Assembly: GCF_004362855.1 (NCBI RefSeq)
Contig: NZ_SNXW01000001.1
Location: forward strand, 432,121 to 496,120
Reading direction: 5' to 3'
Length of the DNA: 64,000 nt
Source: Aquabacterium commune
GTDB taxonomy: Bacteria > Pseudomonadota > Gammaproteobacteria > Burkholderiales > Burkholderiaceae_C
In this document: positions 1-9,763 of the stretch, in pieces
Layout: each line of letters opens with the position of its first letter
Position numbering within the stretch: the first letter of the stretch is position 1
Notes under the pieces: model-generated
The model's input: the letters and a program-made list of their open reading frames with translations, nothing else
What the model was told of the DNA's origin: nothing
Databases searched by the model: none
Made by a program: the position numbers and the translations under genes

Positions 1-3000
1 GGAGGCGGCCCGCGCGGCTTCCATCCGGGTGGCGACCTGGGTCTCGGCCTGCAGCTCGATGTCGCGCAGCTGCTGACGCAGGCGGTCGAGGTTCTCGGTC
101 AGGTCGGTCAGGGAACCACGGATCTGGCCGACCTGGCCTTGCAGGCGTGAGCGCGTGATGGCGACCTCACCGGCGTGGTTGACGAGGCGGTCGAGCAGCT
201 GCGGGCGCACGCGCACCGCGGCCTGCGAGGGGCCTTGCACGGCCTCGCGGGCAACCGGGCGCAGGACCACGCCTTGCGGGCGCACCAGGGACGACCAGGC
301 GATGGGCGCGAGGGCCTCAGCGGTCGCAACGGTCGCAACGGTCGCGGCAGAGCCCCGCGGCTCGGTCACGCTGGCGGTGTCATCGGGTGCCGGCGACAAC
401 GCGCCCTGGTCGAGATCGAGGTCCAGTGCCACATCGGCATCGGCATCGGCATCGAGGCTCACCAGGGGGGCCGACGGCTCGGCGATCGGCACCGCCTCGG
501 GCAGGGCCTCCAGGGCGGGCTGCGCCGCCTGGGCCTGGGCATCGGCCTGGCGCAGGGCTTCGAACACATCGACCAGGCGGTCCACCCGGGCTTCGAGCGG
601 GGCGATGGCGTCGCGGTCCACGGCCCCATGGGCCAGCAGGCGCTCGATGCTGGACTCCAGCCGGTGCGCCAGCTCGCCCAAGCGCATGGCGCCGGCCAGG
701 CGCGCGCCACCCTTGAAGGTGTGCAGCGTGCGCATGCAGGCGGCAGGGGCATCGGGCTGATCGGGGTGGTCCAGCCACTGGCGGGTTTGCGACGACAGCT
801 GGGGCAGCAGCTCCAGCGCCTCTTCCTCGAAGATGGGAAAGAGGTCCGCGTCGATGTGGTCGGCGGCGTCGATGTCGTCTTCGTCGTCCCAGGGCAGGTG
901 CAAGGGCGCCAGGGCGTCGTGCGGGCTGGGCGTGGTGTGGGCGATGGTGTGCGAGATCTCGACCGGCATCGGCTCGTCGCTGCTGTGCACCAGGCGCAGG
1001 TGCGATGCAGGTGCCTCGGCAGGCTGGCCGAAATCGCCGGCCTCGATGCGGCGCGAGGCTTCGTGGTCAAAGTCCTCCAGTCGCTGGCGCAGGGGCTCGG
1101 AGGGCTCGCGCAGGAAACCGGCGGCGAACTGGTGAAGCAACTGGCGGATTTCGTCAGCGGCTTCGTTGAACAGCTCGGCGGTGTCGGCATCGGCCGGGCC
1201 CAGCTGCTGCGAGCGCATCAGGCCATGCTCCAGCAAGCGGGCGAGCTGCGACAGGCCGCTGTAGCCCACGGCCGCGGAGTTGCCGGCCAGCGAGTGCGCC
1301 AGGGCCACGGCCTCGTCGCTGACGGGACGGTGCACCTCCAGCGCCCATTCGTTGAGCGCGGTGCACAGGCGGCGCGATTGCTCGTCGGCCTCGTTGAGGT
1401 AGATGTTGAACAGCGGGATGCCGATGCGCAGCGGGCCGATCACCTTGACCTGCTCGTCGCTGTCTTCCGCGGGCACCATCGGCTCAGCGGCCTCTGCGAC
1501 GTCCGCAGCTTCCACGACGTCTGCGGGCTCGGAGAGGTCGATGTCCGGCGCCGCATCCGTGGCCAGCGGCGCAGGCAGGGTCGGGTCGGTGTCGTCGAGC
1601 AGCACGACGTCGGTGGGCTCGATGACCTCCAGCGTGCCCAGGTCCAGCGCGATGTCGGGCTCGGCTGCGGACGCATCGGACGCGGTGATCTCTCTGGCGG
1701 TGTCGCTGTCGCTGCCGGCCACACCATGCGCAGGTGCTTGGGTCAGCTCAGACAGCTCGGGCAAATCAGGCAAATCGGACAGGACTGGCAGGTCGAGCGC
1801 CAGGCGATCTGGCTCGGCGACGGCGTCCAGTTGCATCGCCGGCGGCGGGGTGTCCGGCAGGACATCGCTGAGCGGCAGCTCGGGCCGTGCTTCGGGCAAC
1901 ACCTCGGGCAGAACCTCCGGCAACAGCACGGATGGCAACCGCAGCGGCTGGCGTTCACCGCGCAGGCGCAGGGCTTCGGCAGCGGCCACCACGGGCGCGC
2001 TGTGCCAGCCGGCGTCCTGGCCGGTGGCGATGGCCTCGGTCCAATCGGCCAGGACACCGAGCACCTCGTCGGTGAGGCCGGTGAGGTCGTCATTGGCCGG
2101 TTGCTGCGAGGCCAGCCAGGTGTTGCAGAGCTGTTCGCAGGCCCAGCCGGCTTCGCCAAACTCCTTGAGGCCCACCATGCGCGAGCTGCCCTTGAGCGTG
2201 TGGAAAGCCCGGCGCACGGCCGTGAGGGCGCTGAGGTCCGAAGGCTGGCGCTGCAGCGTGGCCAGGGCTTCGCGCGCCTCGCCGATGACCTCGCGGGCTT
2301 CCTCCAGGAAGATGCCGCGCATCTCGTCGTCGTCTTCCAGGCCGGTCGATGCGACTTCGGCCGTGGGCGTGGGCGCCAGCAGAGGCAGCACCTGCGCTGC
2401 GGGCTCCTCCGGCACGGGCTCCGATGGGTTCAGGTCGGCCAGGACCTGCGCGACCTGCTCGGCCACGTGTTCGCGGGCGGCGGCCACGGCCTGGGCGTCG
2501 GCCTCGCCGTGTGCGCCCTGGCGGGCCTGATCCAACGCGGCTTGCGCGGCCGCGAGCTGGTCGGCCAAGCCGGCCTGGTCCTGCACATGGGGCGTCTCGG
2601 CCAGTTTCTGCAATTGCTCGGAGACATCGTCCAGGCCCGCATCGCCCTGCCCCAGCGCCTGCACCACCTCTTCGGCGGCGGCTTGGGCTTCGTCCTTCTC
2701 GGCCTGGTGAACGTGGTGGGCCGCGGCCTCAACGGGATCGTCGGGCGTCAGCGGTGTTTTTTTTTCCCGGCCCATCAGCGGCGACAACACGCCGGTGGCC
2801 TCGTCGAAAGTGAACAGCGACTTGGCCAGGCCCGGCTGCACGCCCATCATGTCGATGAGGAAGCCGAGCGCGCCCAGGTTGGTGGCCAGGCGGTCGAACA
2901 CGCCAGCTTGCGCGGCAGCGTCCAGGTCGGTCTCGGGCTGCAGCAGGTGCTCGACGTCGTGGCGCATGTGCACGCTGGCCTGGGCAGCGAGGTCCAGGCC

Positions 3001-4557
3001 CAGCACGGCCAGCACGCCGCGGACGGACTGCAGTTGTTTGGGCACCTCGATCAGCGGGCTGCGGTCCTGCGGGTCGCGGAAGAACTGGTCGATGTGCTTT
3101 TCGGACTCGGACAGCGCCGTGCGCAACTCCTGCACCACGCTGCCAATGGTCTGGCGGTCGGAGACGCGGCGGTAGAGGTCCTCCATCCAGCCTTCCAGCG
3201 GGGCGGCCGGCTGGCCTTCGCTGACCTGGCGGATGCGCTCGGCCAGGCGGTGCACGCGGTCGCGCTGCTCGGGCTGGTCGAATTCGGCGTCTTCCAGGCT
3301 GGCTTCGACGTACAGCAGGCTGGTGGCCACTTCCATGGCCAGGCCAGCGTCCGGCGCCTGTGCGCGGGCCACGCTGCGTTGCACGGCATCGGTCAGGGCA
3401 TTGCCCAGAACCTCGCCCTCGGGGAAAAGCTTGCGCAGCGAATCGCCCACGAGCGAGAACTGCTCGCCCAGGCCGCCCAGGCGCAAGACCTCGCCCGCGG
3501 CCACGGCCGACCAGCCTTCCTTGGCACTGCCCACGCGCTTGAGCGCCTGGGTGATGACGGCCGGGTCGTGTCGGCCCAGCGCCGATTGCACCAGGCTGAC
3601 CGGGCGGTGGCGCTCCAGCCCGAAGGTCTGGCGCACGCGGGCCAGCACGGAATGGTCAGAAGGCTGGGCCTCGGCGGCTTGCGCGCAGAAGAACAGCAGC
3701 TCGGAGGCCAGTCGGTCGGAGGGCACGCCATTGCCCTTGACGATCACGCGCAGCTGGCTGAGCAGGGACGACAGCACGCGCTTGGCGTGCACGCTGAGCT
3801 CGATGTGGCGATCGGACAGCCCTTCCAGGAAACCGCTGGCCAGCATCCAGGTGGCGGCCTCGCGGTGGGCACGGCGCTGCTCGGCATCGCGCGCCAGGCC
3901 GGTGCACAGGCCGGCCAGGGTCTGGGCGTCTTCGGGTTGCTGGCGGCGCAGCAGGCTCAGCAGGCCGGCTTCGAAGGCTTCGACGGTCTCGGCATCGGCC
4001 TTGCGCGGCGCGACGTCTTCGGGCGCGGCCAGGGTGGACTCCAGCGACAGCGCCGGCCAGTCCTGCGCCCACAAATCGGACGGGCGCGGCAGCGTGCCGC
4101 CCACGCGGGCCACCAAGGCCTCGTACTGCGGGAACAGCGCCACGGCCGAGACCTGCTTGCCCGCCACGCGGCGCGACATGTAGTCCAGCAAGGCGAAAGA
4201 CGCGCGTTCGATGTCGCGCACCGCGTCGGCGCTCAGCGCGCTGGGGCGGTTGACAAACTTCTGCACCACGGCCTCGCTGGCACGCAGCAGGGCGGCACCG
4301 GCGGGCAAGCCGGCCAGCTCCAGCGCGCCCACGCCTTGGTGGATCTGCTGGCGCGCGGTGCGCAGCACGGCCGGGTCGAGCGCATCGACGTCCGACTGCG
4401 CGGCCGATTGCCGGTCCTTGAGGGCGCGGTGCAGCGCCTTGTGCGCAGCGTCCAGCGACTTGCGCAGTTCCTCCTGCACCCAGGCCAGGGCGCTGAGGTC
4501 GTCGGCATGCAGGTCTGACTCGCGTGCGTCAGCGGCGTCGGGGTGGAGGCTGTCCAT
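1..4557 (-). CDS. chpA: ChpA/PilL, CheA-type hybrid kinase of the type IV pilus chemosensory system (3' end cut off)
   Basis: Histidine kinase of the Pil-Chp pathway that controls twitching motility. It takes its signal from PilJ through PilI and passes phosphate to PilG and PilH. About 1519 residues are in the window, starting at ATG 4557. Three histidine-phosphotransfer modules have clear His motifs: FHTLKGS (His786), AHSLAGN (His1088) and LHTFKGG (His1279). They are separated by Ala/Pro/Asp-rich linkers, and the first 600 residues are helical and degenerate. The last visible part, LLDRLVNHAGEVAITRSRL, is the start of the CheA dimerisation helix pair. The ATPase, CheW-like and receiver domains should lie beyond base 1. 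It is last in pilGHIJ-chpA, 23 bp after pilJ. Family assignment is firm; the number of functional Hpt domains is inferred from visible motifs only. Confidence 0.93.
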   Translation of the reverse strand, partial: MDSLHPDAADARESDLHADDLSALAWVQEELRKSLDAAHKALHRALKDRQSAAQSDVDALDPAVLRTARQQIHQGVGALELAGLPAGAALLRASEAVVQKFVNRPSALSADAVRDIERASFALLDYMSRRVAGKQVSAVALFPQYEALVARVGGTLPRPSDLWAQDWPALSLESTLAAPEDVAPRKADAETVEAFEAGLLSLLRRQQPEDAQTLAGLCTGLARDAEQRRAHREAATWMLASGFLEGLSDRHIELSVHAKRVLSSLLSQLRVIVKGNGVPSDRLASELLFFCAQAAEAQPSDHSVLARVRQTFGLERHRPVSLVQSALGRHDPAVITQALKRVGSAKEGWSAVAAGEVLRLGGLGEQFSLVGDSLRKLFPEGEVLGNALTDAVQRSVARAQAPDAGLAMEVATSLLYVEASLEDAEFDQPEQRDRVHRLAERIRQVSEGQPAAPLEGWMEDLYRRVSDRQTIGSVVQELRTALSESEKHIDQFFRDPQDRSPLIEVPKQLQSVRGVLAVLGLDLAAQASVHMRHDVEHLLQPETDLDAAAQAGVFDRLATNLGALGFLIDMMGVQPGLAKSLFTFDEATGVLSPLMGREKKTPLTPDDPVEAAAHHVHQAEKDEAQAAAEEVVQALGQGDAGLDDVSEQLQKLAETPHVQDQAGLADQLAAAQAALDQARQGAHGEADAQAVAAAREHVAEQVAQVLADLNPSEPVPEEPAAQVLPLLAPTPTAEVASTGLEDDDEMRGIFLEEAREVIGEAREALATLQRQPSDLSALTAVRRAFHTLKGSSRMVGLKEFGEAGWACEQLCNTWLASQQPANDDLTGLTDEVLGVLADWTEAIATGQDAGWHSAPVVAAAEALRLRGERQPLRLPSVLLPEVLPEVLPEARPELPLSDVLPDTPPPAMQLDAVAEPDRLALDLPVLSDLPDLPELSELTQAPAHGVAGSDSDTAREITASDASAAEPDIALDLGTLEVIEPTDVVLLDDTDPTLPAPLATDAAPDIDLSEPADVVEAADVAEAAEPMVPAEDSDEQVKVIGPLRIGIPLFNIYLNEADEQSRRLCTALNEWALEVHRPVSDEAVALAHSLAGNSAAVGYSGLSQLARLLEHGLMRSQQLGPADADTAELFNEAADEIRQLLHQFAAGFLREPSEPLRQRLEDFDHEASRRIEAGDFGQPAEAPASHLRLVHSSDEPMPVEISHTIAHTTPSPHDALAPLHLPWDDEDDIDAADHIDADLFPIFEEEALELLPQLSSQTRQWLDHPDQPDAPAACMRTLHTFKGGARLAGAMRLGELAHRLESSIERLLAHGAVDRDAIAPLEARVDRLVDVFEALRQADAQAQAAQPALEALPEAVPIAEPSAPLVSLDADADADVALDLDLDQGALSPAPDDTASVTEPRGSAATVATVATAEALAPIAWSSLVRPQGVVLRPVAREAVQGPSQAAVRVRPQLLDRLVNHAGEVAITRSRLQGQVGQIRGSLTDLTENLDRLRQQLRDIELQAETQVATRMEAARAAS

Positions 4558-4580
4558 GGCGTTGGTGTCCCTGTTCGGGC

Positions 4581-6914
4581 TCAGGCCGAGATCTTGAAGC
4601 GGGCCACCGACTGCTGCAGCTCGTCGGCGGTTTTGGCCAGTTCGCGCACCAGCTGGGCGGTGGAGCGCGTGCCCTCACCCGTCTGCTCGGTCACGGCAAA
4701 AATGTGCTGGATGTTCGACACCACCACGTTGGCGGAGGCGGCCTCGCGCAGGGCCTGCGAGGAAATCTGCTCGATCAGCTCGGCCAGGCGGCGCGACACG
4801 CGGTCGATGTCGCCCAGTGCGGAACCGGCGGCGTCCGACAGGCGGGCACCTTCCACCACACCCTGCGTGGAGCGCTCCATGGCGGCCACGGCGTCTTGCG
4901 TGTCGGTCTGAATGGTGCGCACCAGCGCGGCAATTTCGCGGGTCGCGTCGGCCGAGCGTTCGGCCAGGCGCTGCACTTCCTCGGCCACGACCGAGAAGCC
5001 CCGGCCCGCTTCACCGGCCGATGCGGCCTGGATGGCGGCGTTCAAGGCCAGCACGTTGGTCTGCTCGGTGATGTCCGAGATCAGTTCGGTGATTTCGCCG
5101 ATTTCCTGCGAGGACTCGCCAAGCCGCTTGATGCGCTTGGAGGTTTCCTGGATCTGCTCGCGGATGGTGTTCATGCCGCCGATGGCGTTCTGCACGGCGG
5201 CCAGGCCGGAGTCGGCCGCGGCCAGCGACTGGCGCGCCACTTCGGCAGAGTGCTGGGCTTGCGCCGACACCTCGTTGATGCGGCCCGCCATCTGCAGCAC
5301 CGACTCGCCGGTTTCGCGGATCTCGCGCAGCTGCTCGTCGGAGGCGGCCAGCAGCTCGGTCGAGGTGGACTCCACCTGCCCGGTCGTGTCCGACACCCGC
5401 GACACCGCGCCCTGCACCTGCGCCACCAGGGTGCGCAGTTCTTCCACCGTGAAGTTCACCGAGTCGGCGATGGCGCCGGTGATGTCTTCCGTCACCGTGG
5501 CCTGTTGCGTCAGGTCGCCCTCGGCCACCATCTGCAGCTCGTTCATCAAACGCAGAATGGCCGCCTGGGTCGCGTCGTTGACGCGCTTGGCCTCGCGCTC
5601 CTGGCGTTCGGCCTCCTGGCGCTGGGCCTCGGCCACCAGGGCGCGTTGGCGTTGGTCGGTCAGGAAGACGCGCAGCAGGCCATACGCCGCCGCCGCCGTC
5701 ACCAGCAGGAAGATCAGGATCAGCGCCACGTTCAGGCCGCCGATGCCGGCACCCTCGGTCAGCTTGCGCTGCACCTCCTCCAGGCCCTTGCGCAGGGGTT
5801 CCGAATCGTCGATCACGGCCACCTGTGCGTCGCGCGCGGCCACCAGGCCTTGCAGCGAGCCCAGGATGAAGGTGGACTGCGTGCGGGTGCGCTCGAAAAT
5901 CTTCAGCAGCGCGTCGAGTTGCTCGCGCACCACCGGATCGCGCGAAGCCACCAGCTTGAGATCCTGGTTGCCGTTGAGCAGGCCCTCGGCGATTTCCTTG
6001 AAGGCGTTGAGGTCCTTGCCCAGCAGGAACACGGCCTCGGTGGACACGCCTTCCACCGTGAGGAATTCGTTGGCCGACTTGCCAATGCGCTGCGTCAGCA
6101 TCACCAGCTGGTTCAGGGACAAGGCCTCGGCAGGGCTCACGCCGCCCTTCTCGATGCGGGCCGAGGCGATGCCCTCGGCCAGGTCCAGCAGCTCGGAGGA
6201 CTGCCCGTTGACTTCGCGCAGCGCCGAGCTCACCTGGGTCAGCGTCTGCTTTTGCGAGAGCACGAAGTTGGCGTTCTTCTCGGCGCGGTCCACCAGCGGG
6301 ATCAGGCCATTGAGCGCCTCTTGCGCCCCGCCCTGCACCTGGTTGAGGCCCATGCCGCTGTCGCCCTGGGCCAGGCCACGCACGTTGCTGGCCAGCACCT
6401 TGGCGCTGTCCGACACCTCGGTGAAGGCCTGCGCGCGGCCGATCAAGGCCTGCGAGACCGACTTGGCCAGGCGTTGCGACTGCATCAGCGCCTGACCGGT
6501 GGCACCGGTCTGCGCGGCGCGGCGGTCTGCGGAGTTCACCGACAGGAAGGCGCTGAGCATCAGGCCCAGCACGCCCACGGCCAGCGTGGCACCCAGCACG
6601 CGCTGCTGGCGGTCCAGGCGCAGGTGGCCGATCAGGGGCAAGCCCGAGCGGGCCTCGCTGGCGGGCTGGCCGTCGGCATCGGGGTGCAGGCGGGTTTCGT
6701 TGTAATCGTCGGGGAACTGCGAGGGCGCGGCTTCCGAGATGATGGAGTCAGACGTCGTGGTCGCGCCGCCCTGGAGGGTCGAGGGCGAGGCCTGCGTGTC
6801 CACCATCTGCACACCCGCGGCGGTCACCATGCCTTCCGTGCTCAGGGCCTCAGGCTGGACCTCGTCTCGGTCCTGTGATTTGCCCAGTTCCTTGAAACGG
6901 CTCAGGAAACTCAT
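4581..6914 (-). CDS. pilJ: PilJ, methyl-accepting chemoreceptor for type IV pili
   Basis: Membrane chemoreceptor feeding the ChpA kinase. It has 777 residues. A cytoplasmic N-terminal tail of about 105 residues precedes TM1 (about 106-126). A periplasmic PilJ-type helical sensor region follows, then TM2 (about 393-415). The C-terminal signalling hairpin has the conserved tip [21 protein letters not shown] followed by [13 protein letters not shown]. The long N-terminal tail is longer than in classical MCPs but usual for beta-proteobacterial PilJ. ATG 6914 is preceded by TGGAGAG at good spacing. It sits between pilI and chpA on the same strand. Confidence 0.95.
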   Translation of the reverse strand: MSFLSRFKELGKSQDRDEVQPEALSTEGMVTAAGVQMVDTQASPSTLQGGATTTSDSIISEAAPSQFPDDYNETRLHPDADGQPASEARSGLPLIGHLRLDRQQRVLGATLAVGVLGLMLSAFLSVNSADRRAAQTGATGQALMQSQRLAKSVSQALIGRAQAFTEVSDSAKVLASNVRGLAQGDSGMGLNQVQGGAQEALNGLIPLVDRAEKNANFVLSQKQTLTQVSSALREVNGQSSELLDLAEGIASARIEKGGVSPAEALSLNQLVMLTQRIGKSANEFLTVEGVSTEAVFLLGKDLNAFKEIAEGLLNGNQDLKLVASRDPVVREQLDALLKIFERTRTQSTFILGSLQGLVAARDAQVAVIDDSEPLRKGLEEVQRKLTEGAGIGGLNVALILIFLLVTAAAAYGLLRVFLTDQRQRALVAEAQRQEAERQEREAKRVNDATQAAILRLMNELQMVAEGDLTQQATVTEDITGAIADSVNFTVEELRTLVAQVQGAVSRVSDTTGQVESTSTELLAASDEQLREIRETGESVLQMAGRINEVSAQAQHSAEVARQSLAAADSGLAAVQNAIGGMNTIREQIQETSKRIKRLGESSQEIGEITELISDITEQTNVLALNAAIQAASAGEAGRGFSVVAEEVQRLAERSADATREIAALVRTIQTDTQDAVAAMERSTQGVVEGARLSDAAGSALGDIDRVSRRLAELIEQISSQALREAASANVVVSNIQHIFAVTEQTGEGTRSTAQLVRELAKTADELQQSVARFKISA

Positions 6915-6979
6915 GCTCGCTCTCCAATGACTTCAGAATGATTCGGTGTGCAGACCACGGGCTCAGGCCTCCATGCGCA

Positions 6980-7555
6980 TCAGTGCGCGTCGATGCGCGC
7001 GAAAGCTTCGTCCGCGGCCAGTGCCGCCAGGTCGAGCTCATACCAGATGCGGCCCTGGGCGTCGGCCATCTGCTGGCCAATGAAATGGGGTTTGCCGGCT
7101 TCTTCGGCGGTAGGCGCGGGCTGCAGCGCGTTGGCGTTGCGCAGGCCCAGCAGGCGGTCGATGAACAGCGCGGCGTTGACCTGCAGTTTGCCGTTGAAGG
7201 CCACCAGGCGGGCGCCTTCACGGGCCTCGCGGGTGTCGCGGGCGGGAGCGGCGAGCTGGGCGCGCAATGTGCTGCGGGAGGCGTCGCGCGGCAAGCCAAC
7301 GAAACCCGCCAGGTCGATCACCCCATGCAGCTGGCCACGCAGGTTGGCCACGCCCAGGAACCAGGGCTGGCTGTGCGGCACAGCGTGCACCGCCGACAAC
7401 GGGAAGATTTCACCGGCCTGGTCCAGCGGCAGCAAAAAGCCGTGGCCGGCCATCTCGACGGCCAGCCAGTTGCGGGTCGGGGCTTGTTCGCGCACCGTCT
7501 GCAGGCGCTGGGCCAGCCGTTGCTGCAGCTCCCTCAGGGCGTCCTTGTTGGCCAT
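6980..7555 (-). CDS. pilI: PilI, CheW-like adaptor of the Pil-Chp system
   Basis: CheW-domain scaffold of 191 residues expected to bridge PilJ and ChpA. The CheW fold is visible from about residue 27 (NWLAVEMAGHGFLLPLDQ) through the loop LGVANLRGQLHGVIDLAGF. A C-terminal beta-strand segment ends in IWYELDLAALAADEAFARI. The gene lies 15 bp downstream of pilH and 65 bp upstream of pilJ, in the canonical order pilG-pilH-pilI-pilJ-chpA. The start ATG 7555 has a purine-rich stretch (GCGAGGAC) immediately upstream. Confidence 0.9.
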   Translation of the reverse strand: MANKDALRELQQRLAQRLQTVREQAPTRNWLAVEMAGHGFLLPLDQAGEIFPLSAVHAVPHSQPWFLGVANLRGQLHGVIDLAGFVGLPRDASRSTLRAQLAAPARDTREAREGARLVAFNGKLQVNAALFIDRLLGLRNANALQPAPTAEEAGKPHFIGQQMADAQGRIWYELDLAALAADEAFARIDAH

Positions 7556-7570
7556 GTCCTCGCGCCCCGA

Positions 7571-7936
7571 TCAGCCGAAGGCCTTGATCTTGGACAGCAG
7601 CTCTTCGGGGTTGACGGGCTTGACGACGTAGTCGCGTGCGCCCTGGCGCATGCCCCAGACCCGGTCGGTTTCCTGGTTCTTGCTGGAGCAGATGATCACC
7701 GGCACGCTGGCGAACAGCGGGTCGCGGGTGATGGCACGGGTCAGCTGGAAGCCGTTCTGGCCGGGCATGACCACGTCCATGATGATGAGGTCTGGCTTTT
7801 CTTCCGCCAGACGGCGATGCGCCTCTTCGCCGTTCTCGGCGGTGCGCACTTTGTAGCCGCGCTTGGTCAGCAACTCCGACAGCACATGCAGTTCGGTCTT
7901 GGAGTCGTCAACGAGCAGAATCTTCTGGATTGGCAT
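7571..7936 (-). CDS. pilH: PilH, single-domain response regulator
   Basis: CheY-like receiver of 121 residues with no output domain. It shows the acidic pocket LLVDDSKTE, the phosphoacceptor in LIIMDVVMPGQNGF, the conserved Ser/Thr region VIICSSKNQETDRV, and the lysine in YVVKPVNPEELL. In the Pil-Chp system PilH acts with PilG downstream of ChpA; in Pseudomonas it is linked to pilus retraction and phosphate flow. Identification as PilH rather than PilG rests on gene order and the MPIQKILLVDDSKTE start typical of PilH. Confidence 0.92.
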   Translation of the reverse strand: MPIQKILLVDDSKTELHVLSELLTKRGYKVRTAENGEEAHRRLAEEKPDLIIMDVVMPGQNGFQLTRAITRDPLFASVPVIICSSKNQETDRVWGMRQGARDYVVKPVNPEELLSKIKAFG

Positions 7937-8044
7937 AGGAACCTCATGAAACGCCGCCCTGCGTCATCCCCGGGCTCCGCCGGCGGCGTGGAACTCACAT
8001 TCTGGCGGCAATGGGTGACACCCACGGGCCCCATTGAACCCAGG

Positions 8045-8452
8045 TCATCCCTGAGTCTGAGCGGTGCATTGGGCGACAGCCTGCAGCAACTGGTCTTTGG
8101 TGAAGGGCTTGGTGAGGTAGTCCTGCGAGCCCACCATGCGGCCTCGGGCCTTGTCGAACAGGCCATCTTTGGACGACAGCATGATCACGGGCGTGCGGGC
8201 GAAACGCGGGTTGCGTTTGATGATGGCGCAGGTCTGGTAGCCGTCCAGACGGGGCATCAAGATGTCACAAAAAATAACATCTGGGGCGTGATCGTTGACC
8301 TTTGACAACGCATCGAAGCCATCTTCGGCCAGCACCACCTCGTATCCGCCCTGCTTGAGGAAGATTTCGGCGCTGCGCCGGATGGTGTTGCTGTCGTCGA
8401 TGACGAGGACTTTGGTGGTTGCGGGCTCTTGCGGCTTGTCGAAATCAGACAC
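8045..8452 (-). CDS. pilG: PilG, single-domain response regulator
   Basis: CheY-like receiver, about 135 residues, first gene of the pil-chp operon. Visible motifs are VLVIDDSNTIRRSAE, the phosphoacceptor Asp in VIFCDILMPRLDGY, PVIMLSSKDGLFD, and YLTKPFTKDQLL. PilG is the ChpA output linked to pilus extension in Pseudomonas. The start is not an ATG. GTG codons occur at 8458 and 8452; the GGAGGAAGG sequence just upstream is spaced better for 8452, which is used here. A 108 bp gap, unusually wide for this operon, separates it from pilH. Confidence 0.9.
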   Translation of the reverse strand: MSDFDKPQEPATTKVLVIDDSNTIRRSAEIFLKQGGYEVVLAEDGFDALSKVNDHAPDVIFCDILMPRLDGYQTCAIIKRNPRFARTPVIMLSSKDGLFDKARGRMVGSQDYLTKPFTKDQLLQAVAQCTAQTQG

Positions 8453-8494
8453 GGACACCTTCCTCCATCCCTTGCGGGGAGCGCGCAGCGGCCA

Positions 8495-8668
8495 TCAGAC
8501 CGGCACCATCTCGAAATCGTCCTTGCGCGCGCCGCATTCGGGACACACCCAGTTCATGGGAACGTCGGCCCAACGCGTGCCGGGAGCGATGCCTTCTTCG
8601 GGCAGGCCCGCAGCTTCGTCGTAAATCCAGCCACAGATCAGGCACATCCAGGTAGATAAGTCGCTCAC
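8495..8668 (-). CDS. Rubredoxin
   Basis: Small one-iron electron carrier of 57 residues. Both Cys pairs that bind the Fe(Cys)4 site are present: MCLICGW near the N-terminus and WVCPECGARKDDFE near the C-terminus, with the conserved GIAPGTRWADVP loop between. The chosen start is GTG 8668, giving the normal rubredoxin length (VSDLSTWMCLICGW); no clear Shine-Dalgarno is visible. It lies downstream of nothing on its strand and is divergent from thiD. It is more than 10 kb from the AlkB/XylM-type hydroxylase, which has its own ferredoxin reductase, so it is not an obvious partner. Confidence 0.92.
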   Translation of the reverse strand: MSDLSTWMCLICGWIYDEAAGLPEEGIAPGTRWADVPMNWVCPECGARKDDFEMVPV

Positions 8669-8689
8669 GTCGCTTGGGTTCACTTGAAT

Positions 8690-8705
8690 ACAATGAACCC
8701 ATTGT
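8690..8705. promoter_or_regulatory. Palindrome in the rubredoxin/thiD divergent promoter region
   Basis: A perfect inverted repeat, ACAATG-aacc-CATTGT, lies 21 bp upstream of the rubredoxin start and 95 bp upstream of thiD. Its position between divergent genes fits an operator. No cognate regulator can be named. Confidence 0.35.
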
Positions 8706-8800
8706 AGCCACGGGCCTGCGGCGCGATTCCTGGGAATATCACAGGGTGTCGCGCCCACCTCGGGCACTGGCTCACGCTTCTTACATTGCTTACCTCACGC

Positions 8801-9763
8801 ATGAATGCCCCCCAGACCGGCCCCCAGAACGTCTCTGACGAGACCCTCGACCCCGCTGACCAAGATGCGGGTGCCCCGGCCTGTGTCTTGAGCTTCAACG
8901 CCAACGACCCCAGCGGGGCCTCCGGCATCGCGGCCGACATCGCCACCATCGCGGCCATGGGCGCGCATGCCCTGCCCGTGATCACCAGCCTGCTGATCCG
9001 CGACACCGCCGAGGTGTTCGAGTCGGTCGAGATCGACGCCGACGCCATCGCCGAGCAGGCGCGCTCCATCCTCGAAGACGCCACCATCGCGTCGTGGAAG
9101 GTCGGCTTCCTGGGCAGCGCCGAGGGCGTGAGCGTGGTCGCCGAGATCATCTCGGACTACCCCGATGTGCCGCTGGTGTCCTACCTGCCCAACCTGTCGT
9201 GGATGGAAGAGGATGCCCAAAGCGCCTACCTGGAGGCCTTCCGCGAGCTGATCGTGCCGTCCAGCCATGTGCTGGTGGGCAACCACACCACGCTGACCGA
9301 TTTCCTGCTGCCCGATTGGGAGTCCGAGCGCCCGCCTTCGGCGCGCGAACTGGCCGTGGCCGCTGCCGAATTGGGCGCGGGCTATGTGCTGGTGACGGGC
9401 GTGCAGTTGCCCGACCAGTTCATCGACAACGTGCTGGCGACGGCGCAAGGCGCGGTGGCCGGTGAGCGCTTCGAGCGCTTCGAGGCCAGCTTCGTCGGTG
9501 CCGGCGACACGCTCTCGGCGGCCCTGGCGGCCATCATCTCCACCGGCACCGAGCTGGACGTGGCCGTCTCCGAGGCCCTGAGTTTCCTGGACCAGTCGCT
9601 CGATGCCGGCTTCCGCCCCGGCATGGGCGGCGTGGTGCCTGACCGCTTCTTCTGGGCCCTGCCGCCGGGCGAGCCGCCTGCCGAAGGCGAAGACGCCACC
9701 GAGTCCGGCCATCCCGCGCTGGACGATTCCGTTCCTCCGCCGAGTTCCCGCAATGTCCACTGA
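8801..9763 (+). CDS. thiD: Hydroxymethylpyrimidine/phosphomethylpyrimidine kinase
   Basis: Ribokinase-fold kinase of thiamine synthesis, acting on HMP and HMP-phosphate. It has 320 residues. The family N-terminal motif appears as [31 protein letters not shown] with an Asn where many ThiD proteins have Gly or Ser. The catalytic GAGD motif is in [14 protein letters not shown]. It is longer than E. coli ThiD (about 266) because of a 23-residue N-terminal leader and an acidic, Pro-rich C-terminal tail of about 45 residues. ATG 8801 is used. Its last codons overlap the hemL start, so the two are probably co-translated. Confidence 0.88.
   Translation: MNAPQTGPQNVSDETLDPADQDAGAPACVLSFNANDPSGASGIAADIATIAAMGAHALPVITSLLIRDTAEVFESVEIDADAIAEQARSILEDATIASWKVGFLGSAEGVSVVAEIISDYPDVPLVSYLPNLSWMEEDAQSAYLEAFRELIVPSSHVLVGNHTTLTDFLLPDWESERPPSARELAVAAAELGAGYVLVTGVQLPDQFIDNVLATAQGAVAGERFERFEASFVGAGDTLSAALAAIISTGTELDVAVSEALSFLDQSLDAGFRPGMGGVVPDRFFWALPPGEPPAEGEDATESGHPALDDSVPPPSSRNVH

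Noticed and set aside
175-4518. 1447-codon open frame on the plus strand opposite chpA
   Set aside because: The minus strand encodes clear Hpt and CheA domains. The antisense frame is rich in Gly/Gln/Arg/His repeats, typical of a mirror frame in GC-rich DNA.
4524-6878. 784-codon open frame opposite pilJ
   Set aside because: Mirror of a real MCP gene; no recognisable domain.
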